The notes beneath the pieces were generated by a model, which searched no databases, was not told where the DNA came from, and worked only from the letters and a program-made list of their open reading frames with translations. DNA of 10,873 nucleotides from an uncultured Demequina sp. (GTDB lineage: Bacteria; Actinomycetota; Actinomycetes; Actinomycetales; Demequinaceae): assembly GCA_937925595.1 (NCBI GenBank), contig CALALQ010000003.1, forward strand, positions 1 through 10,873, read 5' to 3'. A program made the position numbers and the translations under genes. The first letter of the stretch is position 1; each line of letters starts with the position of its first letter. Positions 6,778 through 10,873 of this stretch are shown piece by piece.

Positions 6778-7661
6778 CACTTGGTCGAGAACTGGACGTT
6801 GCGCCCGAGGATCTGCGCTATGCCGTCGGTGAAGAGGTTCAACCCGATCACGAGCGTCGCGAGCATCATGCCCGGACCGAGGACGGTGATCGGCGACATC
6901 ATGAGCAGGTTCCTGTTCTCGCTGATCATCAGTCCCCATTCGGGGGTGGGCGGCCTGATGCCGAAGCCGAGGAATCCGAGCGAGCCGACCAGCACCGGGG
7001 CGTAGCCGGCGCGAAGCGCGAACTCCACGAGAAGGACGCTGCTGGCATTGGGCAGGATCTCGCGGAACATCACCGACCAGGCGCCCTCGCCCCGCAGCTT
7101 CGCCACGGAGATGTACTCGCGCGTCACGATGTCGAGCGCGGCCGCGCGGGCGACACGCTCCATGCGTGGCGCGTAGACGAAGGCCACGGCGCCCACGATC
7201 ATCGCCGGCTGGCCCGACAGTTGCGGTCCGGCCGCCGCGATGACGAGCAGGGCGAGAACGAGGATGGGAATGCTGACGAGCGCTTCGACCACGCGCTGGA
7301 CGACCTCGTCGATCACCCCGCCGATGTAGCCGCACAGCAGACCCACGGTACCGCCGACGGCGAGACCGAGCAGGGTGCCGCTGACGCAGAGCGTCAGCAC
7401 GATGTGCGAGCCGTAGACGGCGCGCGAGAGGATGTCCCGGCCGAGCTGGTCCGTCCCGAACGGGTGCTCCAAGCTCATTCCGGCCAGCGGGATGCCGGTG
7501 CCCATCTGGCTGTAGCCGTAGGGAATGACGAACGGACCGACGACGGCGACGATCAGGTGGATCGCCAGGATCGCCCCGCCCCACTTGAAGCTGGCGGGCG
7601 CCCTTCGAAGGCTCTGCAGCCACCGCGCGCGGCGCGGCATGGTGACAGACTGGATGCTCAT
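6777..7661 (-). CDS. Peptide/opine-type ABC transporter permease (DppC/OppC family)
   Basis: A 294-residue inner-membrane subunit with about six predicted hydrophobic segments; the first is at roughly 29-46. The OppC-type N-terminal motif HPFGTDQLGRDILSR is at 66-80. The coupling EAA loop runs about 181-205 (REYISVAKLRGEG then MFREILPN) and contacts the ATPase. The family C-terminal block LGFLGFGIRPPTPEWG is at 228-243. It starts at an ATG one base after the TGA of the partner permease and its own TGA overlaps the ATPase ATG, so the three transporter genes are probably translationally coupled. No strong ribosome site precedes the ATG; the in-frame Met at residue 8 is a less likely start. Substrate specificity is set mainly by the binding protein. 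Confidence 0.92.
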   Translation of the reverse strand: MSIQSVTMPRRARWLQSLRRAPASFKWGGAILAIHLIVAVVGPFVIPYGYSQMGTGIPLAGMSLEHPFGTDQLGRDILSRAVYGSHIVLTLCVSGTLLGLAVGGTVGLLCGYIGGVIDEVVQRVVEALVSIPILVLALLVIAAAGPQLSGQPAMIVGAVAFVYAPRMERVARAAALDIVTREYISVAKLRGEGAWSVMFREILPNASSVLLVEFALRAGYAPVLVGSLGFLGFGIRPPTPEWGLMISENRNLLMMSPITVLGPGMMLATLVIGLNLFTDGIAQILGRNVQFSTK

Positions 7662-7662
7662 G

Positions 7663-8610
7663 TCACAGCGCCCGCAGCCGTGGGTTGAGGAACACTGCGG
7701 CGAGATCGCTCAGCAGGTTGGCAGCCGTGTAGACCGCCGCCGAGATCAGGATCGTTGCCTCGATGACCGGCAGGTCCCGCATCTGGAGAGAGTCGATCAG
7801 GAGGCTGCCGAATCCGGGGAAGGCGAAGATCCGTTCGACGACCACGACGCCGCCGATCAGATAACCGAGATTGAGGGCCATGATGTTGAGCGTCGGAATG
7901 AGCGCGTTCGGGAGCGCATGACGGAGGATCACCCGCCGGCGCGACAGCCCCTTCAGCTCGGCCATCGTGATGTAGTCGGATTCGAGCACCTCGATGAGGC
8001 TGCCGCGCAGCATGCGCACTCCGTACACGGCCATGACGATGCCGAGCGTCGTCGCGGGCAGGATGAGCGCCCGCACGTAGCCCCACAGCGTCTCGCTCCC
8101 GTCGATCAGGGAGACGGCCGGCAGAACCGGGATGTAGATGACGAACGCGATGAGCAGCAGCGTCGCCAGCAGGAAATCGGGGATCGAGAGCAGCAGGAGC
8201 GTCACGATCGAGAGAACGTGGTCCGCCGTCCGGTTGCGGCGTGCAGCCTGGATGACTGCGGGGATCACCGTCAGTGGAATGCTGATCGCGAACGCGACGA
8301 CCGAGAGTATGACCGTGTTCACGATCCTGGGAGCGATGATCTCCGAGACCGGTCGCTGACTGGTCAACGACACCCCGAGGTCCCCGTGGAGAAGGTTTCC
8401 GAGCCACTCCAGGTACCGGACGTATCCGGGCTGGTTGAGGTTGAGCTGCTCTCTCAGCAGGACGAGGCTCTCCGGGGTCGCCTCTCGCCCAAGGATCCGG
8501 CTGGCGACGTCGCCCGGCAGGATCTCGAGCATCCCGAAGATCAGCAGGGACACCAGGAGGAGCGTCAGCAGCGCCAACGCCATCCTCTTGAGTGCAAGAC
8601 CGACGATCAA
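7663..8610 (-). CDS. Peptide/opine-type ABC transporter permease (DppB/OppB family)
   Basis: A 315-residue inner-membrane permease, first gene of the minus-strand operon. It has the DppB hallmarks: a hydrophobic N-terminal segment ending in EILPGD (29-34), LREQLNLNQPGYVRYLEWL (52-70), LLHGDLGVSL (73-82), an EAA loop at about 211-233 (SDYITMAELKG, HALPN), and VERIFAFPGFGSLLIDSLQMRD (258-279). It begins with TTG at 8610, supported by GGGGGAGG four bases upstream and by the family's usual N-terminus. The next ATG (8583) would remove part of the first membrane segment and has no properly spaced ribosome site. Its leader of roughly 120 bases contains a perfect 6-bp hairpin, GCGTCG/CGACGC (8675-8692), and a C7 tract (8655-8661). 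Confidence 0.92.
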   Translation of the reverse strand: MIVGLALKRMALALLTLLLVSLLIFGMLEILPGDVASRILGREATPESLVLLREQLNLNQPGYVRYLEWLGNLLHGDLGVSLTSQRPVSEIIAPRIVNTVILSVVAFAISIPLTVIPAVIQAARRNRTADHVLSIVTLLLLSIPDFLLATLLLIAFVIYIPVLPAVSLIDGSETLWGYVRALILPATTLGIVMAVYGVRMLRGSLIEVLESDYITMAELKGLSRRRVILRHALPNALIPTLNIMALNLGYLIGGVVVVERIFAFPGFGSLLIDSLQMRDLPVIEATILISAAVYTAANLLSDLAAVFLNPRLRAL

Positions 8611-8614
8611 TATT

Positions 8615-8622
8615 CCTCCCCC
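8615..8622 (-). promoter_or_regulatory. Ribosome binding site fixing the TTG start of the DppB-type gene
   Basis: GGGGGAGG on the minus strand lies four bases before TTG at 8610. It is by far the best Shine-Dalgarno match upstream of this gene and decides for the non-ATG start. Confidence 0.7.
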
Positions 8623-8739
8623 AAACTCGGAACTACGTACTGGGAAAGGCGCCGCCCCCCCGCCCGCGCCGCGCGCGTCGTCCTGTCGACGCCGCCGTAT
8701 TGCTGTCCCCTGTCGGCTGGCCCCTCCGGCCTGATGGCG

Positions 8740-8768
8740 ATCCTAAATTGACGCCACCCCCTCTCTTG
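8740..8768 (-). promoter_or_regulatory. Candidate activator-dependent promoter of the transporter/catabolic operon
   Basis: On the minus strand TAGGAT (8745-8740, 4 of 6 to TATAAT) lies 17 bases from the hexamer position 8768-8763 (CAAGAG). That hexamer bears no resemblance to TTGACA. A poor -35 is expected for an AraC-family class II promoter, and half-site 1 of the direct repeat overlaps this position by four bases. Transcription would begin near 8733, about 120 bases before the TTG. The repeat is seen; promoter function is inference. Confidence 0.4.
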
Positions 8769-8776
8769 CCTATAAG
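8748..8776 (+). promoter_or_regulatory. Sigma-70-like promoter of the cdhR-type regulator gene
   Basis: TTGACG (8748-8753), a spacer of exactly 17 bases, then TATAAG (8771-8776): 5 of 6 matches in each hexamer. This is the best promoter in the window. The predicted start is near 8783, giving a 5' leader of about 66 bases to the GTG at 8849. The -10 box lies inside half-site 1 of the direct repeat, so the bound regulator should block it. Confidence 0.65.
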
Positions 8777-8802
8777 CGACCAATACTTGCCTCGACACGT
8801 CC
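8765..8802. promoter_or_regulatory. AraC-type operator: two 17-bp direct half-sites, 21-bp period
   Basis: Half-sites 8765-8781 and 8786-8802 both start with CTTGCCT and match at 12 of 17 positions (CTTGCCT, then A at position 10, CG at 13-14, CC at 16-17). They are separated by 4 bp. A 17-bp tandem site with 21-bp period is the geometry of araI1-araI2 and is the expected target of a dimeric AraC-family protein such as the one encoded next door. It overlaps the regulator's -10 on one side and the -35 position of the divergent operon on the other. Confidence 0.55.
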
Positions 8803-8836
8803 CGCATGGGTGTGGCGCGTGTCAAAAGAGTCACCC

Positions 8837-8841
8837 GGGAG
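8837..8841 (+). promoter_or_regulatory. Ribosome binding site supporting the GTG start of the regulator
   Basis: GGGAG with a 7-base spacer to GTG at 8849. The alternative in-frame GTG starts at 8810 and 8819 lack a comparable site, which is why the later start was chosen. Confidence 0.5.
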
Positions 8842-8848
8842 CTGCCGC

Positions 8849-9829
8849 GTGTTCGCGCCTTATGATGGCGAGGGGCCGGAGCCGATCGGCTTCTTCGTCA
8901 CCCCGCAGATATCTTTTTTTTCGCTTCTTTCTGCCTATGATCCACTTCGAGTTGCGAACCAGCTCAGTGGCCGGATGCTCTTCAGCTATCAGCTCATTAC
9001 GGAAAATGGCGGACCGATCACCGCCTTCAACGGAATGAGCGTGAGGGCGGATGCTTCGATCGCCGAAGTGGATTACGTGCCGTCCCTCGTCGTGTGTTCG
9101 GGATACCAGCCCGAGCGGTATGCCACCCGCCCCGTGCTGGGCTGGCTACGCAAACATGCCCGGAAGGGTGCACAGCTCGGCGCGATCGATGCCGGCTGCA
9201 CCCTGCTGGCGCGCGCCGGTCTCCTGGACGGCTACAGAGTGACGATGCACTGGGAGGTCATCGACAGCTTCCGGGAGCAGTTCCCGGAGACCATCGTCAC
9301 GAACGAACTGTTCGAGGTGGACCGGGATCGCTTCTCCTGCGCCGGCGGAATCTCGGGATTCGAGATGACCCTGTCCATGATCGCGAGAAAGCATGGAAGG
9401 CGCCTTGCCGCAGCGGTCGCCGATCAGTTCGTCTATGGCCGGGTTCGGCTGCAGTCCTATCCGCAGGAGCTTGCATCCGCGAGCTTCATCCGGGCGCGCA
9501 GCGACGTGCTGCACAAGGCGACCGTTATCATGGAACAGAACATCGAGGCCCCATTGGAGATCTCCGAAGTCTCTGCCCGCGTCGGCGTCACCAACCGGCA
9601 CCTGGAGCGCGTATTCCGGTCGCACATGCACATGCGGCCATCGGCTTACTATCTGATGGTTCGGCTGAGGAAAGCGCGGGATCTTCTCCAGCAGACGACG
9701 ATGCCTGTCACGTCAGTGGCCGTCTCGTGTGGCTTCGTCTCCTCGGCGCACTTCTCGCGGGCGTACAGGAAGCACTTCGGCCTGTCACCGCGGCAGGACA
9801 GGACGATGGGGGTGAATCCCATCTCCTGA
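8849..9829 (+). CDS. cdhR: GlxA/CdhR-family transcriptional activator (DJ-1/PfpI-like domain + AraC HTH)
   Basis: A 326-residue DNA-binding regulator. Residues about 10-200 form a class I glutamine-amidotransferase-like (DJ-1/PfpI) sensor domain, and 225-316 an AraC/XylS double helix-turn-helix (EISEVSARVGVTNRHLERVF, then VAVSCGFVSSAHFSRAYRKH and FGLSPRQ). At the nucleophile position of the sensor fold, the stretch AIDAGCTLLARAGLLDG carries Asp114 instead of Cys, typical of ligand-sensing, non-enzymatic GlxA members. CAGGISGFEMTLSMI (164-178) is the other block shared with carnitine (CdhR) and betaine (GbdR) regulators. It is divergent from the transporter/carnitine operon, as cdhR is in Pseudomonas, so carnitine or a derivative is the likely inducer. 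Upstream GTG codons at 8810 and 8819 would add 13 or 10 residues. A T8 run lies in the coding region at 8914-8921. The specific cdhR name rests on domain type plus context. Confidence 0.82.
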   Translation: MFAPYDGEGPEPIGFFVTPQISFFSLLSAYDPLRVANQLSGRMLFSYQLITENGGPITAFNGMSVRADASIAEVDYVPSLVVCSGYQPERYATRPVLGWLRKHARKGAQLGAIDAGCTLLARAGLLDGYRVTMHWEVIDSFREQFPETIVTNELFEVDRDRFSCAGGISGFEMTLSMIARKHGRRLAAAVADQFVYGRVRLQSYPQELASASFIRARSDVLHKATVIMEQNIEAPLEISEVSARVGVTNRHLERVFRSHMHMRPSAYYLMVRLRKARDLLQQTTMPVTSVAVSCGFVSSAHFSRAYRKHFGLSPRQDRTMGVNPIS

Positions 9830-9869
9830 AGCGCGCAGCCGCACCCGGCGGTGCCGTTGCCGCGCCGGC

Positions 9870-9938
9870 AAAAATTGATCGCCGCGGCACGACAGGGCGA
9901 AGGGCGTCAGGCCCGTGTCCTGAGATGCTGCGGCGATC
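9870..9938 (-). terminator. Long-loop Rho-independent terminator candidate after the acyl-CoA synthetase gene
   Basis: A perfect 9-bp inverted repeat GATCGCCGC/GCGGCGATC (9877-9885 with 9930-9938) is followed on the minus strand by AATTTTT. The 44-base loop can fold further through GGGC/GCCC and GACA/TGTC arms. It starts 13 bases after the TGA of the synthetase gene, where a terminator is expected. The long loop makes efficiency uncertain. On the plus strand the same 121-base convergent gap holds a small hairpin, GCACC-CGGC-GGTGC (9841-9854), just after the regulator gene, without a T-run. Confidence 0.45.
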
Positions 9939-9950
9939 AGCGGGGTGGAT

Positions 9951-10873
9951 TCAGGGGCGCCGGGGAACGACGACCGCGTCGACGGCGACCGCGCCGGTCG
10001 GGCCGACGATGATCGGGTTGACGTCGATCTCGCTCACCTCATCCCCCAGTGCCGCCACGAGAGCCGAGAACCTGGACAGCGCCCGGGCGACCGCTGTGAT
10101 GTCCGCCTTCGCCAGATCGCGGCTGCCGTGCAGGAGCTTCGAAATCTTCAGCCGCTCGATGAGCCGCCGGGCGTACGCCTCGTCGAAGTCCGGGATGGCG
10201 AACACGCTGTCTTCCAGGAGCTCGATCCACTTGCCGCCCGCACCCACCATGAGGATCGGGCCGAACTGGGGATCCTGGATCATGCCGAAGGCGAGCTCGA
10301 CGCCGGCGCCGATCATCGGCTCCACGATGACGCGGGGGCCGAGTCGCCCGGCGATATCGTCGTAGGCTGCGGCCAGCGCCGCCTCGTCCTTCAGATCGAG
10401 CCGGACGCCGTCGACGTCGGACTTGTGGCGGATGCCGGGCGCCGCGGTCTTCAAGGCGACGGGATAGCCGATCCGCGAGGCGGCCTCCGCAGCCGCTGCC
10501 ACGCTTTCGACGACCTCGCCGCGGGCGACCGGGATGCCGAAGTCGGAGATGAGGGACAGGCTGGCCGCCTCGTCGAATTCCTCGCCCCGGGACAGGCGAT
10601 CCTTCCAGCTCCGCACCAGGTCCGCGGAGGGGCGCTCCGCCGCCGGACGCGCCGGGTTCGCCCGATAGTCCCGATAGGCGAGCGCCGCCCTGACGGCCGA
10701 GAGCATGGCGTCGCAGCCGTTGATGAGGGGGACCCCCGCATCGAGCAACCGGACGGCGAGCTTCTGGTTCTGCGCCTGGGCGACGCTGTTGCAGACGACG
10801 AGGGGCTTCTCCGTCTCGGCGGCGACCGCGATGGCGTGGTCGACGAGGGACGGCCAGTACTGGAATTCGTCCC
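9951..10873 (-). CDS. NDP-forming acyl-CoA synthetase (acetate-CoA ligase type), C-terminal part, 5' end outside window
   Basis: About 307 C-terminal residues; the frame is open to the right edge, so the start and the CoA-binding domain are missing. The first 55 or so residues (LVVCNSVAQAQNQKLAVRLL, then AGVPLINGCDAMLSAVRAAL) are the end of the succinyl-CoA-ligase-like flavodoxin domain. The rest is an ATP-grasp domain: DFGIPVARGEVVES, YPVALKTAAPGIRHKSDVDG, VEPMIGAGVELAFGM, FGPILMVGAGGKWIELLEDS and EIDVNPIIVGPTGAVAVDA. Such enzymes interconvert acyl-CoA plus ADP and phosphate with free acid, CoA and ATP; substrates vary. It is convergent with the regulator and therefore separate from the carnitine operon, but it could act on acyl-CoA products of that pathway. 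The TTG at 10748 is not a start, since homology continues upstream. Confidence 0.85.
   Translation of the reverse strand, partial: DEFQYWPSLVDHAIAVAAETEKPLVVCNSVAQAQNQKLAVRLLDAGVPLINGCDAMLSAVRAALAYRDYRANPARPAAERPSADLVRSWKDRLSRGEEFDEAASLSLISDFGIPVARGEVVESVAAAAEAASRIGYPVALKTAAPGIRHKSDVDGVRLDLKDEAALAAAYDDIAGRLGPRVIVEPMIGAGVELAFGMIQDPQFGPILMVGAGGKWIELLEDSVFAIPDFDEAYARRLIERLKISKLLHGSRDLAKADITAVARALSRFSALVAALGDEVSEIDVNPIIVGPTGAVAVDAVVVPRRP

Noticed and set aside
6778..7623. N-terminal extension of the double-ATPase frame
   Set aside because: This part is the DppC-type permease gene read in another frame; the ATPase homology begins just after the ATG at 6777.
8641..8697. GC/C-rich low-complexity stretch in the operon leader as a possible CRISPR or repeat array
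   Set aside because: No regular repeat unit; only a C7 tract and one 6-bp hairpin.
7525..8751. A 408-codon plus-strand open frame opposite the permease genes
   Set aside because: Very rich in Asp, Glu, Arg and Gln, as expected from reading permease genes backwards; no domain and no ribosome site.
9830..9950. Possible small RNA gene in the convergent gap
   Set aside because: No promoter seen; the inverted repeat followed by T5 is better explained as the terminator of the minus-strand gene.
9094..10365. A 423-codon plus-strand open frame spanning the regulator end and the synthetase gene
   Set aside because: It crosses two convergent genes with strong homology in other frames and has no plausible domain.

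Overview
The window is GC-rich and densely packed. Gene content and protein style suggest an alphaproteobacterium (Rhizobiales or Rhodospirillales-like), though the genus cannot be told from this sequence. Its core is a seven-gene operon-like run on the minus strand, read from about 8610 down to 165, for uptake and breakdown of carnitine or a close relative. A divergent GlxA/CdhR-type AraC-family activator on the plus strand (8849-9829) lies next to it.

In transcription order the minus-strand run is: two peptide/opine-type ABC permeases (8610-7663 and 7661-6777), one fused double ATPase (6777-4729), a family-5 periplasmic binding protein (4625-3093), a BKACE enzyme closely resembling dehydrocarnitine cleavage enzyme CdhC (2958-2068), a second and different BKACE of unknown substrate (2068-1139), and an L-carnitine dehydrogenase (1100-165). 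Order and regulator position recall Pseudomonas cdhR / caiX-cdhCAB. Here, however, the CaiX binding protein is replaced by a whole peptide-type transporter, an extra BKACE sits between cdhC and the dehydrogenase, and no betainyl-CoA thioesterase is visible. Inferred chemistry: substrate imported, 3-hydroxyl oxidised by LcdH, beta-keto acid cleaved with acetyl-CoA by BKACE to acetoacetate plus an acyl-CoA (betainyl-CoA if the substrate is carnitine).

The divergent intergenic region (8611-8848) holds the best regulatory signal. A 17-bp direct repeat with 21-bp period overlaps the -10 of a near-consensus plus-strand promoter for the regulator. It also abuts the -35 position of a plausible activator-dependent promoter for the transporter operon. 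This is the layout of AraC-type autorepression plus divergent activation.

At the left edge, immediately after the dehydrogenase, is a minus-strand fragment resembling the N-terminal part of IS701-family transposases, a sign of mobile-element decay at the operon's 3' end. At the right edge, convergent with the regulator, is the C-terminal part of an NDP-forming acyl-CoA synthetase (9951 to beyond 10873), with a long-loop terminator candidate after it. No RNA gene, CRISPR array or unexplained stretch longer than 300 bases was seen.
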